DNA of 64,000 nt from Streptomyces smyrnaeus. GTDB taxonomy: Bacteria; Actinomycetota; Actinomycetes; Streptomycetales; Streptomycetaceae. Positions 26,207-34,006 of this stretch are shown here, in pieces (positions within the stretch are counted from its first letter, which is position 1; each line of letters starts with the position of its first letter). The stretch is from contig NZ_JAFFZM010000011.1 in the NCBI RefSeq assembly GCF_017676345.1, positions 186,001-250,000 on the forward strand, in the 5' to 3' direction. The translations under genes and the position numbers were made by a program. The notes under the pieces are model-generated. The model had not been told where the DNA came from. It made no database searches and was given only the letters and a program-made list of their open reading frames with translations.

Positions 26207-26767
26207 CTAGCCGCGCAGCCCCAGCCCCTCCACGACCTCGGCGCCGGGCAGCGAGGCCAGTGCCTTGCCGGGCACGATCAGCTTGCCCCGGCGGCTGCCG
26301 CTGCCGATCAGCACCCAGGGCAGGGCCGCGACTTCGGCGTCCACCAGCAGCGGCCAGTCGCCGGGCAGCCCGACGGGAGTGATGCCGCCGTACTCCATGC
26401 CTGTCTCGCCGACGGCGGTCTCGTGCGGTGCGAAGGAGACCTTGCGGGCGCCGAGACCGCGCCGGACCGCTCCGTTGACGTCGACGCGGGCGGCGGAGAG
26501 CACCACACATCCCGCCAGGGTGCGGACCCCGCCCTGCTTGGCGGCGACGACGACACAGTTGGCGGAGGACTCCAGCAACTCCTGGCCGTAGGCCTCCACG
26601 AAGGCGGCCGTGTCGGCCTTCTCGGGATCGGTGTCGACGTGGAACAACTGGTCGGCGGGTACGGGGCCTTCCCAGCCGCGGACCGCGGTGGCGACGGGGG
26701 CGGCCAACTGGTCGAGGACCTCGGGGGCCGGCCTGGCGTTGTCGAATTCTCCGATGGGCGCACGCAT
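26207..26767 (-). CDS. YbaK/EbsC-family aminoacyl-tRNA deacylase-like protein
   Basis: 186 residues of the YbaK/ProX fold, which hydrolyses mischarged tRNA in characterised members. The core shows SSANCVVVAAKQGGVRTLAGCVVLSAARVDVNGAVRR (region about 68–105) with the conserved Lys, and the glycine loop GGITPVGLP (about 128–136). Specificity (Cys-, Ala-tRNAPro or other) cannot be told. ATG at 26767. Converges on the GNAT gene with an eight-base gap. Confidence 0.87.
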   Translation of the reverse strand: MRAPIGEFDNARPAPEVLDQLAAPVATAVRGWEGPVPADQLFHVDTDPEKADTAAFVEAYGQELLESSANCVVVAAKQGGVRTLAGCVVLSAARVDVNGAVRRGLGARKVSFAPHETAVGETGMEYGGITPVGLPGDWPLLVDAEVAALPWVLIGSGSRRGKLIVPGKALASLPGAEVVEGLGLRG

Positions 26768-26826
26768 ACCGGCACTCTAGCGAGCGTCGGGCCGACGGGT
26801 ACCGTTCGGCCGCGGACCGGGGAGGG

Positions 26827-27414
26827 TCAGCGCGGTTCGGGTACCGAGACGGCCATGGTCATCTCGACGGTTTCCGTACCGTCGTTGCGGTAGCCGTGCG
26901 GTACGTGCGACTCGAAGCAGGCGGAGGTCCCGGCCGGGACGGTGTACTTGTCGCCGTCCACATCGAGGGTGAGCGTGCCCTCCCTGACGTGGACGAGTTC
27001 GGCGGTGCCGATGGGGTGCGGATCGGAGTCGCTGGCGTCGCCCGGCACCAGCTTCCAGTGCCACAGCTCGAGCGGCCCGGGGGCCTCCGTGCCCGCGAGC
27101 AGGGTGCTGTGGCTGCCGGCCTCGGTGGACCAGAGCCTTACGGCCTGCTCCGGGGGGACCAGCCGGACCTGCGGCTCCTGGTCGAAGTCGAGCAGCGAGG
27201 TGATGCTGACGCCGAGCGCGTCGCCGATCTTGACGACGGTGCCGACGCTGGGGTTGGTGCGGGCCTGTTCGATCTGGATGAGCATGCCCCGGCTGACACC
27301 TGCCCGCGCGGCGAGCGCATCCAGGGTGAAGCCGCGCTCGGCCCGCAGGTGTTTGAGGTTGCGGGCCAGCGCCTGCGTGAGGTGGTCGAGGTCCGTCACG
27401 GTGTTCCGCACCAT
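26827..27414 (-). CDS. XRE-family regulator with cupin domain
   Basis: 195 residues. An N-terminal helix-turn-helix (about 10–68; LAARAGVSRGMLIQIEQARTNPSVGTVVKIGDALGV) is joined to a C-terminal cupin (about 115–190; HPIGTAELVHVREGTLTLDVDG and HVPHGYRNDG). Proteins of this kind sense small molecules and control adjacent transport or catabolic genes. The ATG at 27414 is preceded by TAGTAT three to five bases away at -10 distance, so the transcript is probably leaderless. The divergent EamA transporter is the obvious target. Confidence 0.88.
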   Translation of the reverse strand: MVRNTVTDLDHLTQALARNLKHLRAERGFTLDALAARAGVSRGMLIQIEQARTNPSVGTVVKIGDALGVSITSLLDFDQEPQVRLVPPEQAVRLWSTEAGSHSTLLAGTEAPGPLELWHWKLVPGDASDSDPHPIGTAELVHVREGTLTLDVDGDKYTVPAGTSACFESHVPHGYRNDGTETVEMTMAVSVPEPR

Positions 27415-27503
27415 CCAAAATACTAGATTGCAGAGTGCACTACGCTGAACTACGGTGTGCTGGACTTGAGTGTTCACCACACTGTACTGTGAGGTATTCC
27501 GTC
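27415..27503. promoter_or_regulatory. Divergent control region of XRE-cupin regulator and EamA transporter
   Basis: 89 AT-richer bases. On the minus strand, TTCAGC, 18 bases, then TAGTAT lead directly into the regulator start. The palindrome AGTGCACT and the related halves ACTACGCTGAACTACG lie across that promoter and are candidate binding sites. GAGG about ten bases before the transporter ATG serves as its ribosome-binding site. Confidence 0.45.
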
Positions 27504-28376
27504 ATGACCGCTGTCTTTGCTTTGGCCACCAGTCTCCTGTGGGGGCTGGCCGACTTCGGCGGCGGGCTGCTCAGCAAGCGTCTGCGCGAGCTGACCGTGG
27601 TGGTCGTCTCACAGGGTGCGGCCTGCCTGGTGCTCGGCGCCATCGTGCTGTCCACCGGCGCCTGGAGCGAGCTGGACGCCCGGCTGCTGTGGTGCGCGGT
27701 GGCCGCCGGCGCGATCGGGCCGGTGTCGATGCTGTGCTTCTACCGGGCGCTGGCCATCGGCCCGATGGGCGTGGTCTCACCCGTCGCCACCCTCGGCAGT
27801 GTGGCGGTGCCGGTGGCCGTCGGCATGGTGCTGCACGGCGAACGGCCCGGCCTGCTGCAGGCGGTGGGCACCCTGGTCGCGGTCACCGGTGTGGTGCTGG
27901 CCGGCGGCGTGGGCGGGGGCAGCGCGCCCGTGCAACAGCGCACCGTCCTGCTGACCCTCATCGCCGCCTTCGGCTTCGGTGCGACGATGAGCCTGGTCGC
28001 CGAGGCGTCGACGACCATCGCGGGGCTCTTCCTGACGCTGTTCCTCCAGCGGGTCGTCAACGTCGTGGTGGGGGGCGGCGCACTGTACGCCTCGGTGCGG
28101 CGGGGCACCCCCGCGCTCCCCGAGGAGGGGGTCCGGGCCGTGTGGACGGTGCTGCCCGCGCTGGCCTTCGTCGGCCTGGCGGACGTCGCCGCCAACGGGA
28201 CCTACGCCGTCGCGGCACAGCACGGCCCGGTCACGGTGGCCGCGGTGCTCGCCTCCCTCTACCCGGTGGTCACCGCGCTGGCCGCCCGGGGCGTCCTCCA
28301 GGAGCGGCTCAGGGCCCTGCAGACCGCGGGCGCGGGACTGGCGCTGCTGGGCACGGTGCTGCTCGCCTCGGGCTGA
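27504..28376 (+). CDS. EamA/DMT-family transporter
   Basis: 290-residue, about ten-helix membrane protein with two EamA repeats (about 2–133 and 146–288). The first helix is VFALATSLLWGLADFGGGLL, and each repeat ends with the AVxGxxLL-type segment (GTLVAVTGVVLAGG and AGAGLALLGTVLLASG). Exporters or importers of amino acids and metabolites belong here. The divergent XRE-cupin regulator suggests ligand-controlled expression. ATG at 27504. Substrate unknown. Confidence 0.9.
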   Translation: MTAVFALATSLLWGLADFGGGLLSKRLRELTVVVVSQGAACLVLGAIVLSTGAWSELDARLLWCAVAAGAIGPVSMLCFYRALAIGPMGVVSPVATLGSVAVPVAVGMVLHGERPGLLQAVGTLVAVTGVVLAGGVGGGSAPVQQRTVLLTLIAAFGFGATMSLVAEASTTIAGLFLTLFLQRVVNVVVGGGALYASVRRGTPALPEEGVRAVWTVLPALAFVGLADVAANGTYAVAAQHGPVTVAAVLASLYPVVTALAARGVLQERLRALQTAGAGLALLGTVLLASG

Positions 28377-28388
28377 CCGGCGCGCGGC

Positions 28389-29162
28389 TCAGCCGCCGTC
28401 CGCGGTGCCGTCGGGGTCGCGGTCGCAGCCGCCGTCCAGCGGGCCACGCCGGTGGGGCAGTTCGGCCAGGGCGAGCAGTTCCTGCGGGGTGACGCCCTCC
28501 GGGACGGGCACCGGCGGCGGGGTGCGCAGCGGCGGCTGCCATCCCTCCTCCGGATCGAAGCGGCGCACCACTTTGGCGGGGGCTCCCGCGACCACCGCGT
28601 GGTCCGGCACCTCCCCGCGCACCACTGCACCCGCCGCGACCACGACGTTCCGCCCCAGCGTCGCACCCGGCAGCACCACGGCCCCGGCCCCGATCCAGCT
28701 GCCGGCGCCGATCTCGACAGGTGCCGTGCGCGGCCACTGCTTGCCGACCGGCCGTGCCGGATCGTCGTAGGAGTGGTTGGTGGAGGTGATGTAGACGTAC
28801 GGGCCGCAGAACACGTCGTCCCCCACGCTGACCCGGGTGTCGGCGATGACATGGCTGCCCCGGCCCAGCACCACGCCGTTGCCCAGCCGCAGCACGGTCT
28901 CGGGGCCCAGGTCCAGATCCGGCATCATCCCGGCCGTCAGCGTGACGTCCTGGCCGACGACGCAGTGGTCGCCGAGCTCGATCCACGGCGTACCGAAGAG
29001 CGTTCCCTGCGGAAAGGCGAGCCGGGTCCCGGTGCCGATCCGGCGGAACGCGTACGGCCCGGGGCGCTCGGCCGTGACGGCTCCCGCGTACTGGACCCGG
29101 CGCCAGATGCCGTGCACGGCGCGGGAGGTGAGGGACGAGAACGTGTTCCTGAGGGATGGCAC
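28389..29162 (-). CDS. Hexapeptide-repeat acyltransferase
   Basis: 257 residues with left-handed beta-helix repeats (about 55–190): IELGDHCVVGQDV, VLRLGNGVVLGRGSHVIADTRVSVGDDVF and PVEIGAGSWIGAGAVVLPGATLG. The catalytic His is in TSTNHSYDDP, and the C-terminal cap is VVAGAPAKVVRRFDPE. This matches O-acetyltransferases of the WcaF/maltose-transacetylase kind, acting on sugars or cell-surface glycans. GTG at 29162 is preferred by the MPSLRN-like N-terminus. A GTG at 29186 is an alternative, and neither has a strong ribosome-binding site. Confidence 0.85.
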   Translation of the reverse strand: MPSLRNTFSSLTSRAVHGIWRRVQYAGAVTAERPGPYAFRRIGTGTRLAFPQGTLFGTPWIELGDHCVVGQDVTLTAGMMPDLDLGPETVLRLGNGVVLGRGSHVIADTRVSVGDDVFCGPYVYITSTNHSYDDPARPVGKQWPRTAPVEIGAGSWIGAGAVVLPGATLGRNVVVAAGAVVRGEVPDHAVVAGAPAKVVRRFDPEEGWQPPLRTPPPVPVPEGVTPQELLALAELPHRRGPLDGGCDRDPDGTADGG

Positions 29163-29266
29163 GCCGTCACGGTAGCGCCCTGGCACCCGCTCGCCCCGGT
29201 GAGGTTCCTCACCAGTAGCTTCCGGGTCGCGCCGACCCGGCCGCAGCCGGTCCGCGGCTGCGCGGC

Positions 29267-29866
29267 TCAGGAGGGCGAGGGCGGCTCGCAGACGGACGCC
29301 GCGCGATGCTGTGCGGCCAGCTCCACATAGGCGAGCGCGTTCAACCGCACGCCCTCACGCTCCTCCTCGGTCAGCTCCCGGCGCACCTTGCCCGGCACCC
29401 CGGCGACCAGCGAGCCGGGCGGCACGACGGTGCCCTGCGGCACCAGGGTCTGCGCGGCGACGAGCGAACCGGCACCGATGTGCGCGCCGTTGAGGACGGT
29501 GGCTCCCATACCGATCAGCACCTCGTCCTCGACGGTGCAGCCGTGCAGCACCGCGTTGTGTCCCACGGTGACCCGTGCGCCGACGGTGACGGGGAAGCCC
29601 GGGTCGCCGTGGACGGTGCAGTTGTCCTGCACATTGCTGTCCTCGCCCAGCACGATGGGACCGGCGTCGGCACGCAGCACGGCGCCGTACCACAGGCTCG
29701 ACCCGGCGGCCATGGTGACCTGGCCGGCGATCACGGAGGTCGGCGCGTTGAACGCCGCGCCGTCCAGTTGGGGTTCGTGCCCGCCGACCGCCACGAGCAG
29801 TCCACGCTGTGCCACACCACTCTCCGCTTCGGGTATGCCGCTGTTGCCGCGTTCCGTCTCACTCAC
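29267..29866 (-). CDS. Gamma-class carbonic anhydrase-like hexapeptide protein
   Basis: 199 residues of left-handed beta-helix, similar to gamma carbonic anhydrases and PaaY/YrdA proteins. Metal-ligand His residues appear in DNCTVHGDPG and VTVGHNAVLHGCTVED. The conserved NVQDN and the trimer-type GMGATVLNGAHIG repeats are present. The GTG at 29866 overlaps the DedA stop by eight bases (GTGAGTGA), implying translational coupling. A GTG at 29815 would give a 182-residue product closer to the family norm. Zinc-dependent hydration of CO2 is inferred only. Confidence 0.85.
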   Translation of the reverse strand: MSETERGNSGIPEAESGVAQRGLLVAVGGHEPQLDGAAFNAPTSVIAGQVTMAAGSSLWYGAVLRADAGPIVLGEDSNVQDNCTVHGDPGFPVTVGARVTVGHNAVLHGCTVEDEVLIGMGATVLNGAHIGAGSLVAAQTLVPQGTVVPPGSLVAGVPGKVRRELTEEEREGVRLNALAYVELAAQHRAASVCEPPSPS

Positions 29867-30626
29867 CTGCCGGGCCCGTCGCCGCGGTGTCCAGCTCCGG
29901 CGCCGCAACGCTCACGCCGTCCGCGGACCGGTCCGCGTCCCCGGCACCCGCGGCCGTCCGCTCCCCTCCGGCTCCGGCGGGGTCCGGTCGCCCTTCCGCT
30001 ACCGGGCTCCCGGTCGTCCCGGCCGTGACCTTCGCCGCGCGGCGCTTGACGATCACCATGGAGGCGACGCCGATCAGCACGGCGACCACCAGTCCGAGCC
30101 AGGAGAAGCGCTTGAGCCACGCCTCGGCGACGATACCGACGTAGTAGATGACGGCGGTCGTACCACCGGCCCACAGCACTCCGCCCAGCACGTTCGCCGT
30201 CAGGAACTTCCAGTACGGCATCTTCAGTACGCCCGCGAGCGGTCCGGCGAAGATGCGCAGCAGTGCGATGAACCGGCCGAAGAAGACCGCCCACATACCC
30301 CACCGCTGGAAGGAGCGTTCGGCGGTGGCCACATGGCCGGGCCCGAAGTGCTTGGGGAACTTCCGGCCCAGCCACTCCAGCAGCGGCTTGCCGCCCTTGC
30401 GGCCGATGGCGTACCCGATCGAGTCGCCCACCACGGCCCCGACCGTGGCGCAGGTTCCCAGGATCAGTGGGTCGATGTGGCCCTGCTGCGAGGCCAGCAG
30501 CGCGGAGCTGACGAGAACGATCTCCCCGGGCAGTGGAATGCCCAGGCTCTCCAGCCCGATGACGACCCCCACCAGGAGGTACACGCTCACGGCCGGAACG
30601 CTCTCCAGCCACTCCTGGATGTGCAA
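29859..30626 (-). CDS. DedA-family membrane protein
   Basis: 255 residues of the DedA/SNARE-associated family, which contains undecaprenyl-phosphate flippases and membrane-homeostasis factors. Motifs: GLESLGIPLPGEIVL near the N-terminus, GDSIGYAIGRKGG, FFGRFIALLRIFAGPLAG and NVLGGVLWA. The cytoplasmic Ala/Gly-rich tail (about 205–255) is not conserved. The TTG at 30626 (LHIQEWLES) is the best start, with GAGGAAG about eight bases upstream. No ATG or GTG fits. It precedes the gamma-CA-like gene with overlap. Another undecaprenyl-phosphate enzyme (UppP) is encoded 5 kb away. Confidence 0.87.
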   Translation of the reverse strand: MHIQEWLESVPAVSVYLLVGVVIGLESLGIPLPGEIVLVSSALLASQQGHIDPLILGTCATVGAVVGDSIGYAIGRKGGKPLLEWLGRKFPKHFGPGHVATAERSFQRWGMWAVFFGRFIALLRIFAGPLAGVLKMPYWKFLTANVLGGVLWAGGTTAVIYYVGIVAEAWLKRFSWLGLVVAVLIGVASMVIVKRRAAKVTAGTTGSPVAEGRPDPAGAGGERTAAGAGDADRSADGVSVAAPELDTAATGPAGE

Positions 30627-30739
30627 CTGCGGCTTCCTCTCATGACACGGGCACGAGCTGTCATGGCAGCACGGGTCCGGAAGCCTACTCGACCGGGCAC
30701 CGCCCGGGCCGCGCACCCCGCGTCGAGCGCAGCGCCAGG

Positions 30740-31195
30740 TCAGTCGTTGGGCCGCAGGGTCCAGACGATGGTCATCTCACTGGTGACGGCGCCGTCGGGG
30801 CGGCTGAGCGCGACCCGCACCGGAAACTCCGGTCGTTCGCCCCTGTCCAGCTCCGCGACCACGTCGGCCGCCGGGCGGCCGAGTTCGGCGGTGGCGGTGA
30901 CGACGCCCTTGGCGATCTTCTTGAAGTCCATCTCGGCGCGCACCGGCAGCGGGACGGAGCGGGAGAGCTGGTCGGCGAAGGCGGCCAGCGTCACCGCTCC
31001 GCTCGCCGACTCCGCGAGCGTGAACATCGCACCGGCGTGCGGGCCGCCGACGTGGTTGTGGTACTCGCTCCGGTCGGGCAGCGAGACGACGACCCGCTCC
31101 GGTGTCGTTTCGAGGTACTGGAGGTCGAGGGTGCGGGCCATGGGCACGGAAGCCCTCATCATCTCGCCGATGTCCGGCTGCGACTGAGTGGTCAT
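30740..31195 (-). CDS. Hotdog-fold thioesterase-like protein (DUF4442/YiiD-C type)
   Basis: 151 residues with a single hotdog domain: HNHVGGPHAGAMFTLAESASG forms the central helix with the usual Asn-His-Gly-Glu set, then PVRAEMDFKKIAKGVVTATAEL. Likely acyl-CoA thioesterase or binder. ATG at 31195. A dyad GTTACCACTGAGTAAC lies nine bases upstream and may mark control by a TetR-type fatty-acid regulator. Confidence 0.85.
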   Translation of the reverse strand: MTTQSQPDIGEMMRASVPMARTLDLQYLETTPERVVVSLPDRSEYHNHVGGPHAGAMFTLAESASGAVTLAAFADQLSRSVPLPVRAEMDFKKIAKGVVTATAELGRPAADVVAELDRGERPEFPVRVALSRPDGAVTSEMTIVWTLRPND

Positions 31196-31203
31196 GGCCG
31201 CAC

Positions 31204-31219
31204 GTTACCACTGAGTAAC
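31204..31219. promoter_or_regulatory. GTTAC..GTAAC dyad upstream of hotdog thioesterase
   Basis: GTTACCACTGAGTAAC has perfect 5-bp arms around six bases and lies just before the thioesterase start codon. The arms and spacing are like operators of TetR-type regulators of acyl-CoA metabolism as I recall them. No regulator gene is adjacent. Confidence 0.35.
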
Positions 31220-31331
31220 CGCGGGCGGGAGAATCGTTCTTTCCCGCTTCCGACCCATTCATGTAGCGGGTACGTACCGATCCGAGGGGAGCGGTGGTCG
31301 GCAGGAAGAGCGCACCATAGGGTTGTCAGCC

Positions 31332-32459
31332 ATGTGGCCAGGACAGCAGCAGCCCGGGGGCGAGCAGAACCCGCAGCAGCCGAACCCGTACCAACAGCCC
31401 GGCTACGGGCAGCCGAACCCGTATCAGCAGCCCGGCTACGGGCAACAGCCTCCGGGCCAGCAGCCCGGTCACGGGCAGCCGCCGGCGGGTCAGCCCGGCT
31501 ACGGGCAGCAGCCGCCGACCGGTCAGCCCGGTTACGGGCCGCAGCAAGGAGCGCCGTCGTACCCCTACGGCCAGCAGCCGGGCGGCCCCGGCCAGTCGGG
31601 GCAGTGGGGCCCGGCGGACATGCCCGGCGGTCCGCAGTCGCCCAAGGGCGGCGGGAGCGGCGGGGGCGGCCGGAAGAAGACGGTCGTCATCTCGATCGTC
31701 GCCGCGGTCGCGGTCGTCGCGGCCACCGTCGCGGGCGTCGTCGTGCTCGGCGGTGACGACGACAGCGGCAAGAAGAACGAGGCCGACAAGTCCGCCTCGC
31801 CCTCGGTGAAGACCAAGCCGGAGAAGAGCGAGGATGCGGACCCGGGAGGCGGGGGCAAAGCCTCCAAGGACCCGTCCGACCCGGTGGTCCCCGGCTGGCA
31901 GACCGTCGTCAACCCCAAGTGGTACTCGGCCTTCGACGTACCGGACAGCAAGGACTGGACGCTCGCGAGCCAGGGCACCATCACCGGCTTCGAGAGCGAC
32001 AAGGGCAAGGTCCTGGTCGCCATGTCGGCGCCCGCCTACTACAAGGACAACTGGTGCAAGGAGAGCAGCCGCGCCGCCGTCGGCACCAAGGGCGGGCAGG
32101 GCTCCAAGAACACCAAGGAGGCGGCGCGGATCGCGGCGGGCAACTTCGCGATAGCCGGCTACGACCAGAAGCAGAAGGGCACCCTCAAGGTCTCCAAGGC
32201 CAAGCCGTTCAAGAACAAGCACGGCATCAAGGGCCACACCGCCACCGCGAAGGTCACAGGAGCTCCCAAGGCGGACAAGTGCGCCACCAGCGCGGGCAAG
32301 GTCGTCACGGCGTCCTGGATCAACAGCAACGGTGACCTGGCGATCTGGGTCCTCTACACCGACGCGGGCGTCAAGGACGAGCTCCCGGACGCCACCATCA
32401 AGAAGATCATGGGCAGCCTCCGCACCTACGACGGCGGCGGGAACGAGCCCCGCGGCTGA
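31332..32459 (+). CDS. Membrane-anchored Gln/Pro/Gly/Tyr-rich protein
   Basis: 375 residues. The cytoplasmic N-terminus (1–100) is built of QQPGYGQ/NPYQQPGYG-type repeats, typical of low-complexity tails on Streptomyces membrane proteins. A single helix at about 113–137 (VVISIVAAVAVVAATVAGVVVLGG) follows KKT. The extracytoplasmic part has a Lys/Ser/Asp-rich linker (140–180) and a globular domain (about 185–370) with three Cys residues. No enzymatic motif is visible. It resembles other single-span proteins with an external sensing or binding domain. ATG at 31332. Confidence 0.85.
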   Translation: MWPGQQQPGGEQNPQQPNPYQQPGYGQPNPYQQPGYGQQPPGQQPGHGQPPAGQPGYGQQPPTGQPGYGPQQGAPSYPYGQQPGGPGQSGQWGPADMPGGPQSPKGGGSGGGGRKKTVVISIVAAVAVVAATVAGVVVLGGDDDSGKKNEADKSASPSVKTKPEKSEDADPGGGGKASKDPSDPVVPGWQTVVNPKWYSAFDVPDSKDWTLASQGTITGFESDKGKVLVAMSAPAYYKDNWCKESSRAAVGTKGGQGSKNTKEAARIAAGNFAIAGYDQKQKGTLKVSKAKPFKNKHGIKGHTATAKVTGAPKADKCATSAGKVVTASWINSNGDLAIWVLYTDAGVKDELPDATIKKIMGSLRTYDGGGNEPRG

Positions 32460-32492
32460 CCCGGCAAGCCCGGCGCGGTGCGGGCCCGGGGC

Positions 32493-32520
32493 GGCGCCTT
32501 CAGCCGATGCTGAAGGCGCC
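32493..32520. terminator. Hairpin terminator embedded in the 3' end of the spermidine-synthase-like gene
   Basis: GGCGCCTTCAGC (32493–32504) and GCTGAAGGCGCC (32509–32520) are perfect 12-bp arms around CGAT. The right arm and loop encode the last codons of the minus-strand gene and its TGA. The left arm lies in the gap to the convergent neighbour. It can terminate transcripts from both sides. Confidence 0.7.
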
Positions 32521-33360
32521 GTCCGGCGGTTCGGGGCTCGGTACGGCGTCGCCGTCCTCGACCGCCCGCGCGCCGCTCGTGAAGCGCTCCAGTGCCGCTC
32601 CGTGCTCCACCCGGGCCGGAAACGGATCGGCCGAGCAGCGGCGGGCCAGTTCGGACAGCGGCTGCTGGTGCCGCGAGGCGAGCAGCAGAATGTTGCCGAA
32701 CCGCCGTCCCCGCAGCACCGCCGGCTCGGCGACGACTGCCAGCTGCGGGAAGACCGCGGCGAACGTGGCCAGTTGGGAGGCCAGGAAGCGGAACGGAGCG
32801 GCGTCGGCGAGATTGGCCACGTACGTGCCCCCGGGCCGCAGCACCCGTTCCACCTCCCTCGCGTACGGCAGCGTGGTCAGATGCGCCGGCACCTGCGAGC
32901 CGCCGTAGACGTCGGCCACCAGCACGTCCGCGCTGCCGGTCGGCGAGGACTCGGCCAGGGCCCGCCCGTCGACGGCCTCCACCGTGATGTCGGCACCGTC
33001 CGGGAGTGGCAGGTACGCGGCGACGAACGCGGTCAACTCGGCGTCCGGGTCGGCCACCTGCTGCCGCGAGCCGGGCCGGGTGGCGGCGAGGTAGCGGGGC
33101 AGGGTCAGCGCTCCCCCGCCGAGGTGGAGCACGTCCAGCGGCGCCCCGGGCGGCGCCGCCACATCCAGCAGGTGGCCGACCCGGCGCGCGTACTCGAACT
33201 CCAGATGCCGGGGGTCGTCCAGGTCGACATAGGACTGCGGCGCCCCGTCCACGGTCAGTAGCCAGGCCCGCTCCCGGTCGACGTCCGGCAGCAGCTTGGC
33301 GGTGCCGCCCGCGACGGCTCGGGTGCGGGGTATCTGCTCCCCGTGGGCGTCGGTGTCCAC
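32500..33360 (-). CDS. Spermidine-synthase-like methyltransferase-fold protein
   Basis: 286 residues with a PABS/SAM-binding Rossmann core: PLDVLHLGGGALTLPRYLA (glycine loop, about 85–103), ADPDAELTAFV and DVLVADVYGGSQVPAHL with the conserved Asp. The N-terminal beta-strand portion QSYVDLDDPRHLEFEYARRV is typical. Substrate-pocket residues of genuine spermidine synthases are not clearly kept, so polyamine activity is uncertain. GTG at 33360. It is 28 bases downstream of the EF-Tu-like gene on the same strand, probably one operon. Confidence 0.83.
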   Translation of the reverse strand: MDTDAHGEQIPRTRAVAGGTAKLLPDVDRERAWLLTVDGAPQSYVDLDDPRHLEFEYARRVGHLLDVAAPPGAPLDVLHLGGGALTLPRYLAATRPGSRQQVADPDAELTAFVAAYLPLPDGADITVEAVDGRALAESSPTGSADVLVADVYGGSQVPAHLTTLPYAREVERVLRPGGTYVANLADAAPFRFLASQLATFAAVFPQLAVVAEPAVLRGRRFGNILLLASRHQQPLSELARRCSADPFPARVEHGAALERFTSGARAVEDGDAVPSPEPPDGAFSIG

Positions 33361-33388
33361 CGCCCCATTGTGCGGGTGGGCGGGCGGC

Positions 33389-34006
33389 TCAGGACACCTC
33401 GGGCAGGGGCACGTAGGTGTCGACGGCATCCAGCAGCGCCTCGATCGTGCCTTGCCACCGTGGATCGCCCTCCAGCGCACGGCGGGCGGAGACCCGTACG
33501 GCCGGGAGGGACTCCCCCGCGAAGCCGTGCGCCGTCAGCTGCGCCCGTACCTCGCTCTCCACCAGCTCGGTCAGCTCGTCGTTGCCGGCGTCGGCCATGG
33601 ACAGGGCCACGACCAGGTGTGCGAGGCCGCTGCGCCGGGCGAGCGCGAGGTGGTCGGCCGTGCCGGAGCGGGCGCCTTCCAGGACGGAGACGACGAGCAC
33701 CGCACCGTCGAGGCCACCCAGCCCCCCGGGGCCGAGCGGATCCTGCCGGTCTTCCCGGCCTTCCAGGTGTTCCGGGCCCTCGGCAGGGTCCAGCAGGGTG
33801 TAGCGACGGGTGTCGGTCGCGTACCGGAATCGTCGTCGTGGCCGGTGTGGATATCCGGGGCGGCGGGGGCCGGGGGCACCGGGCGTGCGGGCCGCCGCCA
33901 GCGCAGCGGCCAGCGTGGTCTTGCCGTGCCCTTGGTGGCCCAGCGTGCCGATGGTCAGATGCGGAACGGGATGCGGGATGACGCACGGGTGGGTGTGGCC
34001 GGACAT
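33389..34006 (-). CDS. EF-Tu-derived G-domain protein with degenerate GTPase motifs
   Basis: 205 residues matching only the G domain of EF-Tu. P-loop GHQGHGKT (23–30) is intact, TDTRRYTLLDP aligns to the strand before G3, and LDGAVLVVS and EGDPRWQGTIEALLDAVDTYVPLPE match to the domain end. The switch I RGITI motif is missing, G3 DCPGH reads DPAEG, and G4 NKAD reads SMAD. G5 SA(L/R)xALEGD is kept. Domains II and III are absent, so it cannot carry tRNA like EF-Tu. I recall a divergent tuf3 in this part of the Streptomyces map, and this may be a remnant or repurposed paralogue. No frameshift is seen. Confidence 0.8.
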   Translation of the reverse strand: MSGHTHPCVIPHPVPHLTIGTLGHQGHGKTTLAAALAAARTPGAPGPRRPGYPHRPRRRFRYATDTRRYTLLDPAEGPEHLEGREDRQDPLGPGGLGGLDGAVLVVSVLEGARSGTADHLALARRSGLAHLVVALSMADAGNDELTELVESEVRAQLTAHGFAGESLPAVRVSARRALEGDPRWQGTIEALLDAVDTYVPLPEVS

